From: Streptomyces fungicidicus
GTDB lineage: Bacteria > Actinomycetota > Actinomycetes > Streptomycetales > Streptomycetaceae
Direction: 5' to 3'
Assembly: GCF_003665435.1 (NCBI RefSeq)
Contig: NZ_CP023407.1
Location: 4,823,501-4,887,500, forward strand
Length of the DNA stretch: 64,000 nucleotides
Shown: in pieces, positions 8,080-15,756 of the stretch
Layout: the number at the start of each line of letters is the position of its first letter
How positions within the stretch are numbered: position 1 is the first letter of the stretch
Notes under the pieces: generated by a model
Databases searched by the model: none
What the model saw: the letters and a program-made list of their open reading frames with translations, nothing else
What the model was told of the DNA's origin: nothing
Made by a program: the position numbers and the translations under genes

Positions 8080-8820
8080 ATGACGACCCCCGAGCACCAG
8101 CCGAACGACCCGGAGCCCACGAGGCCGCCCGGGTCCGCGGCCCCCCGCTACCAGGACCGTGTCTACCGCTCGCCCGCGGCCCTCGTCGGCGGTGTGCTGC
8201 TGCTCGCCCTCATCGGCTGGCTCGGCATCGACGCGGTGGTCACCGGAGAGGGACGCACCCCCTGGCTGGCCCTCGCCACGATGCTCCTGCTCGTGCCCCT
8301 GGTCGTCGCCTACACCCTGCGCCCCGCCGTGTACGTGAACGACGAACGGCTGCGCGTGCGCAACCCGTTCCGCGTGATCGAGCTGCCCTGGGGGCAGGTC
8401 GCCTCGCTGCGGTCCGGCTTCTCCAACGAGGTCTTCGACGAGTCCGGCACGAAGTACCAGCTCTGGGCGCTTCCGGTCTCGCTGCGGGCCCGCAACAAGG
8501 CGGTCCGGGCCGAGACGCGGGCGGCGGCGCAGGCCGCGCGGGCCGCGCGCGCGGGCTCGGGTTCGGAGGGCTCGGGCTCGGGTGCGGGCTCGGGTGCGCG
8601 GGCGTCCGCGGGGCGGGGCGGGCTCGGGCCGGGAGGGGTTCCCTCGGGGCCCAAGCGGGCCGAGAGCGACCGGGCGATGGACGAGATGCGGGAGATGCAC
8701 GAGCTGCGGCAGTCGGAGGAGGCCGCGCAGGGCGAGGTGACCGTGCGGTGGGCCTACGAGATCGCGGGGCCCGCGGTGGTGGGGGCCGTGCTGCTGGCTG
8801 TGCTGCTGGGGGTGGGGTAG
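8080..8820 (+). CDS. Membrane protein with bacterial PH-like domain
   Basis: A 246-aa membrane protein. After a Pro-rich cytoplasmic start come two hydrophobic helices (about residues 31-50 and 62-80), then a PH-like beta domain (VYVNDERLRVRNPFRVIELP, WGQVASLRSGF, SGTKYQLWALP), a low-complexity Ala/Gly/Ser/Glu linker at about 145-190 (visible as repeated GGGCTCGGG in the DNA), and a C-terminal helix. Such PH proteins occur widely in actinobacterial membranes with unknown role. The ATG at 8080 follows GGGAG. It is divergent from deoC and ends in a true T-tailed terminator. Confidence 0.8.
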   Translation: MTTPEHQPNDPEPTRPPGSAAPRYQDRVYRSPAALVGGVLLLALIGWLGIDAVVTGEGRTPWLALATMLLLVPLVVAYTLRPAVYVNDERLRVRNPFRVIELPWGQVASLRSGFSNEVFDESGTKYQLWALPVSLRARNKAVRAETRAAAQAARAARAGSGSEGSGSGAGSGARASAGRGGLGPGGVPSGPKRAESDRAMDEMREMHELRQSEEAAQGEVTVRWAYEIAGPAVVGAVLLAVLLGVG

Positions 8821-8857
8821 GGCCGGCGGCGAGTTCGGCGAGTGCGGCGAGGTGGGG

Positions 8858-8888
8858 GCGGGGCGCGGTTGCCGCGCCCCGCTTTTTT
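8858..8888. terminator. Hairpin with T-tract between convergent genes
   Basis: Arms 8858-8868 and 8872-8882 pair over 11 bp around a 3-base loop, followed on the plus strand by six T at 8883-8888. This is one of the few canonical intrinsic terminators in the window. It ends the PH-domain gene and faces the phosphomutase gene. Confidence 0.88.
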
Positions 8889-8900
8889 GTTCGGGTGTTC

Positions 8901-10535
8901 TCAGATGCCGGCCGAGCGGGACAGGTCCCGCTTGATGTCGTCCAGGAGGGTCGTCGCCTTCGTGCGGGCGGCGGGGAGGTCCGCCTTGGTGGCCACGGGG
9001 ATCACGATCTCCAGGTAGCACTTGAGTTTCGGCTCCGTGCCGCTGGGGCGGACGATGACCCGTGCGCCGTCCAGGGTGTAGCGGAGGCCGTCGGTGGGCG
9101 GGAGCGTGTCCGTGCCCTCCGTCAGGTCCTCGGTCCGGGTGATGCGCAGGCCGGCCAGCTCGGTGGGCGGCTGGTCGCGCAGACGGCGCATCGCGGCCGC
9201 GATGAGGGAGAGATCCTGGACGCGGACCGAGAGCTGGTCGGTGGCGTGCAGGCCGTGCTCCACCGCGAGGTCGTCGAGGAGGTCGAGGAGGGTGCGGTTC
9301 TCCTCCTTCAGCTCGGACGCCAGCTCGGTGAGGAGGAGCGCCGCCGTGATGCCGTCCTTGTCGCGCACGCCGTCCGGGTCGACGCAGTAGCCGAGCGCCT
9401 CCTCGTAGCCGTAGCGCAGGCCCTCGGCGCGGGCGATCCACTTGAAGCCGGTCAGGGTCTCCACGTGGGGCAGGCCGGCCTTCTCGGCGATGCGGCCGAG
9501 CAGGCTCGAGGACACGATCGACTCGGCGAACGTGCCGGTCGCTCCGCGGCGGACCAGATGGGCGGCGAGCAGCGCGCCGACCTCGTCGCCGCGCAGCATG
9601 CGCCAGTCCGCGCCGTCCTTTACGGCCGCGGCGCAGCGGTCGGCGTCCGGGTCGTTGGCGATCACCAGGTCGGGGTCGGTCTCCCGGGCCTTCGCGAAGG
9701 CCAGGTCCATCGCGCCGGGCTCCTCCGGGTTGGGGAACGCGACGGTCGGGAACTCCGGGTCGGGGTCGGCCTGTTCGGTGACGAGGTCGGGGGTGGGGAA
9801 GCCCGCGCGGGCGAACGCGGCGAGGAGGGTGTCCTTGCCGACCCCGTGCATCGCCGTGTAGACGGTGCGGGCGGTGCGGGGGGAGCCCTTGGCGAGGACC
9901 GCGTCCGTGCGGGCGAGGTAGGCGTCCAGGACGCCGTCGTCGAGGGTCCGCGGGCCTTCGGTGGGGCGGGGGACCGTGGCGAGGGAGGCGACTGCCTCGA
10001 TCTCGGCGGCGATCTCCGCGTCGGCCGGGGGGACGATCTGGGAGCCGTCGCCGAGGTACACCTTGTAGCCGTTGTCGCGGGGCGGGTTGTGGCTGGCGGT
10101 GACCTCTACTCCGGCGACGGCGTTGAGGTGCCGTATGGCGAAGGCGAGGACGGGGGTGGGGAGGGGGCGGCCGAGGACGGCGGCCCTCAGGCCCGCGCCG
10201 GTCATGACGGCGGCGGTGTCCTCCGCGAAGTCGCGGGACTTGTGGCGGGCGTCGTAGCCGATGACGACGAGGCCGTCGGTGTGGCCCTGCTTCTTGAGGT
10301 ACGCGGCGAGGCCGGCGGCTGCGCGGATGACGACGGAGCGGTTCATGCGCATCGGGCCCGCGCCGAGTTCGCCGCGGAGGCCGGCGGTGCCGAACTGGAG
10401 GGTGCCGCTGAAGCGGGCGGTGAGTTCGGCGTGGTCGCCGGCGTCGATGAGGCGGGCGAGTTCCTCGCGGGTGTCCGGGTCGGGGTCTTCGGCGAGCCAC
10501 GCCTGGGCCTGTGCGATGAGGGCGTCGTCTTGCAC
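8901..10535 (-). CDS. Phosphohexomutase-superfamily enzyme, PGM2/PgcA type (phosphopentomutase or phosphomannomutase)
   Basis: A 544-aa alpha-D-phosphohexomutase. The phosphoserine loop is VTASHNPPRDNGYKVY (Ser148), the metal loop is NDPDADRCA, the sugar-binding loop is GFKWIA and the phosphate-binding loop is RPSGTEPKLKCYLE. Length and the N-terminal FGTAGLRG place it with the PGM2/PgcA group, several members of which interconvert ribose or deoxyribose 1- and 5-phosphates; orthologues are usually labelled phosphomannomutase. Between deoC and purine nucleoside phosphorylase, a phosphopentomutase role linking the two is the most economical inference. GTG start at 10535. The upstream gap is filled by repeats. 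Confidence 0.88.
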   Translation of the reverse strand: MQDDALIAQAQAWLAEDPDPDTREELARLIDAGDHAELTARFSGTLQFGTAGLRGELGAGPMRMNRSVVIRAAAGLAAYLKKQGHTDGLVVIGYDARHKSRDFAEDTAAVMTGAGLRAAVLGRPLPTPVLAFAIRHLNAVAGVEVTASHNPPRDNGYKVYLGDGSQIVPPADAEIAAEIEAVASLATVPRPTEGPRTLDDGVLDAYLARTDAVLAKGSPRTARTVYTAMHGVGKDTLLAAFARAGFPTPDLVTEQADPDPEFPTVAFPNPEEPGAMDLAFAKARETDPDLVIANDPDADRCAAAVKDGADWRMLRGDEVGALLAAHLVRRGATGTFAESIVSSSLLGRIAEKAGLPHVETLTGFKWIARAEGLRYGYEEALGYCVDPDGVRDKDGITAALLLTELASELKEENRTLLDLLDDLAVEHGLHATDQLSVRVQDLSLIAAAMRRLRDQPPTELAGLRITRTEDLTEGTDTLPPTDGLRYTLDGARVIVRPSGTEPKLKCYLEIVIPVATKADLPAARTKATTLLDDIKRDLSRSAGI

Positions 10536-10604
10536 GGTCGGTTCGGCCTCTCTCGTTGGTCGTCAGTCAGGTTGTCATGGGGTGCGGTCTGGTGCCCACG
10601 GTGT

Positions 10605-10737
10605 GGTGGGTGGGGCGGGGCCGGGTCGGGGGTGGCCGTCCTCGGACTGGCGCGACTGTCCAAGCTGCCATGTGCACAGGGCGCGGACGCGCCAGCCACT
10701 GCGGGCGGCCACCCCCGCCCCGTCCCCTCCGCGCCGT
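10605..10737 (+). repeat. Dispersed intergenic repeat, module A, copy 1
   Basis: A 133-bp unit beginning GGTGGGTGGGGCGGGG, containing GGTGGCCGTCCTCGGACTGG and CGCCAGCCACTGCGGGCGGC. It is nearly identical to 22124-22256 (same length) and, inverted, to 15583-15711. It contains outer inverted segments (GGGGGTGGCC and GGCCACCCCC). It lies between the phosphomutase start and the phosphorylase end, with no credible gene in this 697-bp gap. Confidence 0.85.
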
Positions 10738-10780
10738 GGGCGGCTGTCCGCCGCCCACGCCGCCCGCCTGCGGACAGCTG

Positions 10781-10880
10781 CACCCGCGCTCTTTGCAGGC
10801 AGCCGCACCCGCGCTCTTTGCAGGCAGCCGTACCCGCGCTCTTTGCAGGCAGCCGCACCCCGGCTTTCCGCGAGCAGCCG
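10781..10880. repeat. 25-bp direct tandem repeat, about four units
   Basis: Units at 10781-10805, 10806-10830 and 10831-10855 are identical apart from the first base (C or T); a fourth, degenerate unit runs 10856-10880. Each contains CGCTCTTTGCAGGCAGCCG. Degenerate units with the shared core GCGGGCAGTCG continue to about 11000 and join module B. The units are contiguous, so this is a tandem repeat and not a CRISPR array. It may vary in copy number between strains. Confidence 0.9.
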
Positions 10881-10986
10881 TACCTCGCACTCCGAACTCC
10901 GAACTCCGCGGGCAGTCGTACCGGCCGCTGGGGCGGCAGCCCACCCCCGCCCCGCCGCCCTCCGCGGGCAGTCGCACTCCCGTTCT

Positions 10987-11054
10987 CCGCGGGCAGTCGT
11001 GCCGCAGGGCGGCACGGGTGGGCGCGACGGCACCCCGTGGGCGCCGGGCTGCGC
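10987..11054 (+). repeat. Dispersed intergenic repeat, module B, copy 1
   Basis: A 68-bp unit starting CCGCGGGCAGTCGTGCCG and ending GCGCCGGGCTGCGC. It recurs at 22513-22581 and, inverted, at 15382-15449 and 50835-50939. It contains the inverted pair GTGCCGCAGGGCGGCAC, so the RNA can form a hairpin. The remaining 180 bp to the phosphorylase stop is GC-rich and shows nothing else I can name. Confidence 0.85.
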
Positions 11055-11232
11055 GACTCACCCCCGGCCCGCACCCACGCCGGGCAACCCGGCAGGCACC
11101 GGGCCGCAGGGCCGCTCCCGGCACACAGCGATGGGGGGCAACCTGCCGGGTGCCGGGCGGCGTGCGGCGTGCTGGGTGAGTGGCTGCGCGGGGCACCCGG
11201 ACCGCACCGGCCCCGGCTCGGGCTGCCGCTGG

Positions 11233-12057
11233 CTACAGGCGACCGAGGACCTGCGCCAGCAGGGACCCCATCCGCGTCGCGGAGTCCCGCCCCGCCTGGA
11301 GGACCTCCTCGTGGTTGAGGGGCTCGCCCGTCATACCCGCGGCCAGGTTGGTGACCAGGGAGATCCCCAGCACCTCCGCCCCCGCCTCCCGCGCGGCGAT
11401 CGCCTCGAGGACCGTCGACATGCCGACCAGGTCCGCCCCGATCACCCGGGCCATCCGGATCTCCGCCGGAGTCTCGTAGTGCGGGCCGGGGAACTGGGCG
11501 TAGACGCCCTCCTCCAGGCTGGGGTCGATCCCCTTGCACAGCGCCCGCAGCCGCGGGGAGTACAGGTCCGTGAGGTCGACGAAGTTCGCGCCGACGATCG
11601 GCGAGGTCGCGGTGAGGTTGATGTGGTCGCTGATCAGGACCGGCTGGCCGGGGCGCATCCCCGCGCGCAGACCCCCGCAGCCGTTCGTCAGGACGATCGT
11701 CTTCGCGCCCGCCGCCACGGCCGTACGGACGCCGTGGGCCACCGCGGCGACCCCGCGGCCCTCGTAGTAGTGGGTGCGGCCCAGGAACACCAGGGCCCGC
11801 TTCGCGCCGATGGCGTACGAGCGGACCGTGCCGCCGTGGCCCTCCACCACCGGCGGCGGGAAGCCGGGCAGCTCGGTGACCCGGAGCTCGGCCTCGGGCG
11901 TGCCGAGGGCGTCCACGGCCGGGGCCCAGCCGGAGCCCATCACGAGGGCGACGTCGTGGGTCTCGGCGCCCGTGAGTTCGCGCAGGCGCGCGGCGGCGGC
12001 GTCGGCGGCGGCGTAGGGGTCGCCCTGGATGTCGTCCGGAAGAAGAGAAGCGTTCAC
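11233..12057 (-). CDS. Purine nucleoside phosphorylase (trimeric type)
   Basis: Cytoplasmic phosphorylase of 274 aa that splits purine (deoxy)ribonucleosides with phosphate into base and (deoxy)ribose 1-phosphate. Motifs in order: MGSGWAP phosphate loop, GRTHYYEG, TNGCGGL, ISDHINLTATSPI, FPGPHYETPAE (base-contacting Glu), GMSTVLEAIAAREAG and LVTNLAAG with the purine-binding Asn. Size and these motifs fit the inosine/guanosine-preferring trimeric class. The GTG at 12057 lies 24 bp from the operator CTACGCGCGTAG shared with deoC. Together with the phosphomutase, DERA and aldehyde dehydrogenase it completes a purine deoxynucleoside breakdown route. Confidence 0.93.
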   Translation of the reverse strand: MNASLLPDDIQGDPYAAADAAAARLRELTGAETHDVALVMGSGWAPAVDALGTPEAELRVTELPGFPPPVVEGHGGTVRSYAIGAKRALVFLGRTHYYEGRGVAAVAHGVRTAVAAGAKTIVLTNGCGGLRAGMRPGQPVLISDHINLTATSPIVGANFVDLTDLYSPRLRALCKGIDPSLEEGVYAQFPGPHYETPAEIRMARVIGADLVGMSTVLEAIAAREAGAEVLGISLVTNLAAGMTGEPLNHEEVLQAGRDSATRMGSLLAQVLGRL

Positions 12058-12081
12058 GCGATGAGGGTAGCCCGTATTCGC

Positions 12082-12093
12082 CTACGCGCGTAG
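12082..12093. promoter_or_regulatory. Palindromic operator CTACGCGCGTAG upstream of purine nucleoside phosphorylase
   Basis: Same 12-bp perfect palindrome as at 7987-7998, placed 24 bp upstream of the phosphorylase GTG. With one copy read on the opposite strand the match extends to 14 bp (ATCTACGCGCGTAG). The 91-bp gap here holds no gene. Confidence 0.65.
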
Positions 12094-12148
12094 ATGTCGT
12101 TGCCGATGCGTTGGCCATCGTTGTCTTGTCGTTTCCGGCGGGCGGTTC

Positions 12149-12589
12149 TCAGCAGGGGCGCTTGCGCAGTTCCATCACGTAGTCGTGGGGCGCGCCCGCG
12201 GACTCCGCCGCGTCCGCGATCTCGCCCAGGTAGCGGGCCGAGGGGAGGCCGCCCTCGTAGCTGTTGAGGACGTACGTCCAGGCAGGCTCCTCGCCGTCCA
12301 GGGTGTGCACGCGCACCCGCGTGCGCCGGTAGAGGTCCAGGCCGGCCGCGCCCTCCCAGCGGTCCAGGGCCTCCTCGTCCATCGGCGCTATGTCGTACAG
12401 GGCCACGAAGACCTGCGAGATCGGGTCCTCGACGAGCGTGGCCAGCGCGCCCTCCCAGCCCATGTGCTCGCCGCCGAAGGTCAGCCGCCACCCGTTCAGC
12501 CAGCCGGTGGCGCGCAGCGGCGAGTGCGGGGCGCGGCGGGACATCAGCCGCGCGTCGAGATGGCCGGCGTACGCGGCGTAGAGCGACAT
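12149..12589 (-). CDS. Gamma-glutamylcyclotransferase-like (AIG2 fold) protein
   Basis: A 146-aa protein of the gamma-glutamylcyclotransferase-like fold. The start MSLYAAYAGHLDARLM replaces the usual YFAYGSNL glycine-rich loop, followed by ATGWLNGWRLTFGG. The acidic MDEEALDRWEG carries the Glu that serves as general acid/base in this family, and LYRRTRVRV and WTYV are the later strands. Streptomyces uses mycothiol rather than glutathione, so the natural substrate is unclear. The ATG at 12589 is preceded only by a weak ribosome site. It is divergent from the flavoprotein gene. Confidence 0.75.
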   Translation of the reverse strand: MSLYAAYAGHLDARLMSRRAPHSPLRATGWLNGWRLTFGGEHMGWEGALATLVEDPISQVFVALYDIAPMDEEALDRWEGAAGLDLYRRTRVRVHTLDGEEPAWTYVLNSYEGGLPSARYLGEIADAAESAGAPHDYVMELRKRPC

Positions 12590-12685
12590 GGGGGAAGGGT
12601 ACGGCAGGGGGAGGCGGGCCACTCCGGTAACAGGGGGGCCACGGCTCGGGCCCCCGGGCGGTCGCACGCTGAGGTGTGCGGGACA

Positions 12686-14134
12686 ATGGAGCATGTGACT
12701 CGGATCGTGATCATCGGTGGCGGACCCGGCGGATACGAAGCGGCGCTGGTCGCCGCTCAGCTCGGCGCGGAGGTGACCGTCGTCGACTGCGACGGTCTGG
12801 GCGGGGCGTCGGTGCTCACCGACTGCGTGCCGTCGAAGACCCTGATCGCCACGGCCGAGGTGATGACCACCTTCGACTCCTCGTACGAGGAGCTGGGCAT
12901 CATCGTCGCCGACGACACCCCGCCCATGGAGCAGGCCGCCCGGGTGGTCGGCGTGGACCTGGGCAAGGTGAACCGGCGTGTGAAGCGCCTCGCGCTGGCC
13001 CAGTCGCACGACATCACCGCCTCCGTGACCCGGGCCGGCGCGCGCGTGCTGCGCGGGCGGGGCCGGCTGGAGGGCATGCAGGCGCTCGACGGCTCCCGGA
13101 AGGTCGTGGTGCGCGCCGCGGACGGCACCGAGGAGACGCTCACCGCGGACGCCGTGCTGATCGCGACCGGCGGGCACCCGCGCGAGCTGCCGGACGCCCG
13201 CCCCGACGGCGAGCGGATCCTCAACTGGACGCAGGTGTACGACCTGAACGAGCTCCCCGAGGAGCTCATCGTGGTCGGTTCCGGTGTCACGGGCGCCGAG
13301 TTCGCCGGCGCCTACCAGGCCCTCGGCTCGAAGGTGACGCTGGTGTCGTCGCGCGACCGGGTGCTGCCGGGCGAGGACCCGGACGCCGCCGCCGTGCTGG
13401 AGGACGTCTTCCGGCGGCGCGGCATGAACGTCATGGCGCGCTCGCGTGCGCAGTCCGCGAAGCGGGTCGGGGACCGGGTGGAGGTGACGCTCGCCGACGG
13501 CCGCGTCATCACCGGGTCACACTGCCTGATGGCCGTGGGCGCCATCCCGAACTCCGAGGGCATGGGCCTGGAGGAGGCCGGGGTCAGGCTGCGGGAGTCG
13601 GGCCACATCTGGACCGACAAGGTCTCCCGGACCACGGCTCCGGGTGTGTACGCCGCCGGTGACGTGACCGGCGTCTTCGCGCTGGCCTCGGTGGCGGCGA
13701 TGCAGGGCCGTATCGCCATGTACCACTTCCTGGGCGACGCGGTGGCCCCGCTCAACCTCAAGACGGTCTCGTCGAACGTCTTCACCGACCCCGAGATCGC
13801 CACCGTCGGCTACTCGCAGGCCGACGTCGACGGCGGCAAGATCGACGCCCGCGTGGTGAAGCTGCCGCTGCTGCGCAATCCGCGCGCGAAGATGCAGGGC
13901 ATCCGCGACGGCTTCGTCAAGATCTTCTGCCGCCCCGGCACCGGCATCGTGGTGGGCGGCGTGGTCGTCTCGCCCCGCGCCTCGGAACTCATCCACCCCA
14001 TCTCGATCGCGGTCGACAACAACCTGACGGTGGAGCAGATCGCGAACGCCTTCACGGTCTACCCCTCGCTGTCGGGCTCCATCGCGGAGGTGGCGCGGCA
14101 GCTGCACACGCGGAAGGCGGACGGGGAGGCCTGA
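12686..14134 (+). CDS. LpdA-like NAD(P)H:quinone oxidoreductase-type flavoprotein
   Basis: Pyridine nucleotide-disulfide reductase fold, 482 aa: FAD motif VIIGGGPGGYEAAL, NAD motif VVGSGVTGAEFAG, FAD-binding GVYAAGDVTG and a C-terminal dimer domain. The redox motif of lipoamide dehydrogenases (GGTCLNVGCIPSK) reads GGASVLTDCVPSK here: the first Cys is Ser42 and only Cys47 remains. The catalytic His is also replaced, with FTVYPSLSG where HAHPTLSE is expected. This matches mycobacterial LpdA (Rv3303c), characterised as a quinone reductase rather than a lipoamide dehydrogenase. No PDH or OGDH subunits are nearby. ATG 12686 and GTG 12695 are both possible starts. Confidence 0.9.
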   Translation: MEHVTRIVIIGGGPGGYEAALVAAQLGAEVTVVDCDGLGGASVLTDCVPSKTLIATAEVMTTFDSSYEELGIIVADDTPPMEQAARVVGVDLGKVNRRVKRLALAQSHDITASVTRAGARVLRGRGRLEGMQALDGSRKVVVRAADGTEETLTADAVLIATGGHPRELPDARPDGERILNWTQVYDLNELPEELIVVGSGVTGAEFAGAYQALGSKVTLVSSRDRVLPGEDPDAAAVLEDVFRRRGMNVMARSRAQSAKRVGDRVEVTLADGRVITGSHCLMAVGAIPNSEGMGLEEAGVRLRESGHIWTDKVSRTTAPGVYAAGDVTGVFALASVAAMQGRIAMYHFLGDAVAPLNLKTVSSNVFTDPEIATVGYSQADVDGGKIDARVVKLPLLRNPRAKMQGIRDGFVKIFCRPGTGIVVGGVVVSPRASELIHPISIAVDNNLTVEQIANAFTVYPSLSGSIAEVARQLHTRKADGEA

Positions 14135-14222
14135 CGGCCGGAAACGGCCCCCCGCCGGTCACGGGGCGTCGTCACTCGTACCTCAGCCCTATACCACCTG
14201 ACATGGGGCTGCGCGAACAACT

Positions 14223-14254
14223 TCTGCTATTCAGCGCAAACTGCTGAAAGCAGA
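14223..14254. promoter_or_regulatory. Imperfect inverted repeat upstream of the DeoR gene
   Basis: TCTGCTATTCAGC (14223-14235) and GCTGAAAGCAGA (14243-14254) are inverted repeats with one unpaired base and a 7-base spacer, ending 26 bp before the GTG start. The surrounding 90 bp is AT-richer than average, as in a promoter. A site for autoregulation by the DeoR protein is the simplest reading. Confidence 0.5.
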
Positions 14255-14280
14255 CGGTCGTCGGCGTTACTGTCAGTTTC

Positions 14281-15246
14281 GTGTTCGCTGCAGAACGTCG
14301 CCAATTGATCCTCGAAATGGTGCGAGCGAACGGAGCCGTGTCGCTCCGTGAGCTCGCCCGCGTCGTCCAGACCTCCGAAGTGACCGTACGGCGGGACGTG
14401 CGCGCGCTGGAGGCAGAAGGACTCCTCGACCGCCGGCATGGCGGTGCGGTATTGCCGGGCGGTTTCACGCGAGAGTCCGGTTTTCCGCAGAAGTCACATC
14501 TCGCGACCGCCGAGAAGACCGCGATCGCCGACCTCGCCGCGAACCTGGTGGAAGAGGGCGAGGCCATCGTGGTCGGCGCGGGTACCACCACACAGGAGCT
14601 GGCCCGCCGGCTGGCCCGGGTGCCCGGACTGACGGTCGTCACCAACTCCCTCCTGGTCGCCCAGGCGTTGGCCCATGCCAACCGGGTGGAGGTCGTGATG
14701 ACCGGCGGCACGCTCCGCGGCTCCAACTACGCCCTGGTCGGCAGCGGTGCCGAGCAGTCCCTGCAGGGACTGCGGGTGTCGCGGGCGTTCCTCTCCGGCA
14801 GCGGGCTCACCGCCGAGCGGGGGCTGTCCACGTCCAACATGCTGTCGGCGTCGGTCGACCGGGCGTTGGTGCAGGCCGCGGCGGAGGTGGTGGTCCTGGC
14901 GGACCACACCAAGCTCGGGACGGACACGATGTTCCAGACGGTGCCCACGGATCTGATCACGCGGCTGGTGACGGATGAGCCGCCCGCGCACGACGACCGG
15001 GCGGGGACGGAGCTTCAGGCGCTGGCCGATCAGGGTGTGCAGATCGCTGTCGCGGGGGCGGGGAACGAGGGGGGTTCGTCGGCGGGTGCGGCGGGCGGGC
15101 GTCAGCGCCGGGATGTTCCCCTTCCCGGGCCGCGGAGGCAGGGGCCTGGCGGGTTGCGGGCCGCTGTGGGGCTGGGGGCGGCGGGGGAAGCGGTGCAGGG
15201 GGCTGAGCGGGGGGCTGCGCGGGTTGCGGACCTGAGGAGACGCTGA
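14281..15246 (+). CDS. DeoR-family transcriptional regulator
   Basis: Repressor of 321 aa. The DeoR winged helix is at residues 1-57 (ERRQLILEMVRANGAVSL and the recognition part TSEVTVRRDVRALEAEGLL), followed by the RHGGAV junction and a sugar-phosphate-binding DeoRC domain (GAGTTTQELARRL, VVTNSLLVAQAL, GGTLRGSNYALVG). The core ends near residue 250; about 70 further residues are low-complexity Gly/Ala/Arg and may be a lineage-specific extension. The GTG start has no Shine-Dalgarno, so the mRNA could have a very short leader. It could respond to a phosphorylated sugar; whether it controls the nucleoside genes upstream is not shown. Confidence 0.88.
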   Translation: MFAAERRQLILEMVRANGAVSLRELARVVQTSEVTVRRDVRALEAEGLLDRRHGGAVLPGGFTRESGFPQKSHLATAEKTAIADLAANLVEEGEAIVVGAGTTTQELARRLARVPGLTVVTNSLLVAQALAHANRVEVVMTGGTLRGSNYALVGSGAEQSLQGLRVSRAFLSGSGLTAERGLSTSNMLSASVDRALVQAAAEVVVLADHTKLGTDTMFQTVPTDLITRLVTDEPPAHDDRAGTELQALADQGVQIAVAGAGNEGGSSAGAAGGRQRRDVPLPGPRRQGPGGLRAAVGLGAAGEAVQGAERGAARVADLRRR

Positions 15247-15381
15247 GGCGTCGTCCGGGTTTCACCCCTGGCGGGGTGTGCGGCAGGGTGCGGTACGCGT
15301 ACCCGGTGGGCTGTGTGCCGGGCGCGGCCCTGCGGCCCGGTGTTTGCCGGGTGCCCGGCGTGGGTGTGGGCCGGGGGTGTT

Positions 15382-15449
15382 GCGCAGCCCGGCGCTTGCG
15401 GGGTGCCGTCGCGCCCACCCGTGCCGCCCTGCGGCACGACTGCCCGCGG
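15382..15449 (-). repeat. Dispersed intergenic repeat, module B, copy 3 (inverted)
   Basis: The reverse complement matches module B of copies 1 and 2, from CCGCGGGCAGTCG to GCCGGGCTGCGC. It lies in the 510-bp gap between the convergent DeoR and AccA2 genes, which holds no credible gene. CGACTGCCCGCGG cores recur at about 15437-15450 and 15509-15522. Confidence 0.83.
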
Positions 15450-15582
15450 GAACGGCGGGGCGGCTGCGCGCGGAAACGGCGGGGCGGGGGTGGGCTGCTG
15501 CTCTGCGGCACGACTGCCCGCGGAGGGCGGAGTGCGGGGGTGCTGTCCGGAGGCTCGCGGGGGAGACGGCGGGTAGCCGTCC

Positions 15583-15711
15583 ACGGCGCGGAGGGGGCGG
15601 GGTGGGGGTGGTCGCCCGCAGTGGCTGGCGCGTCCGCGCCGGGCCACTGCGTAGCGGGGGCAGTCGCGCCAGTCCGAGGACGGCCACCCCCACCCCGGCA
15701 CCGACTCACCC
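15583..15711 (-). repeat. Dispersed intergenic repeat, module A, copy 3 (inverted)
   Basis: The reverse complement aligns with 10605-10737 over its full length, sharing GGTGGCCGTCCTCGGACTGG and CGCCAGCCACTGCGGGCG, and is 129 bp long. The order A then B on the minus strand is the same as in the plus-strand copies, so the whole composite was inverted as one unit. Confidence 0.83.
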
Positions 15712-15756
15712 ACCGGCGTCAGGCGCTACGCCCACCCCCACCGGAGATCAGCCGCG

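Noticed and set aside
10781..10880. Possible CRISPR array
   Set aside because: Units are contiguous with no unique spacers of constant length, and no cas genes are present.
6981..11318. Plus-strand open frame of 1445 codons
   Set aside because: It lies opposite the aldehyde dehydrogenase, deoC and phosphomutase genes and crosses repeats. Its composition (Arg/Gly/Ala/Val/Asp-rich without domains) is what a GC-rich antisense frame gives.
12686..14134. Annotation as the E3 lipoamide dehydrogenase of a dehydrogenase complex
   Set aside because: One redox cysteine and the catalytic histidine are replaced, and no E1 or E2 gene is nearby.
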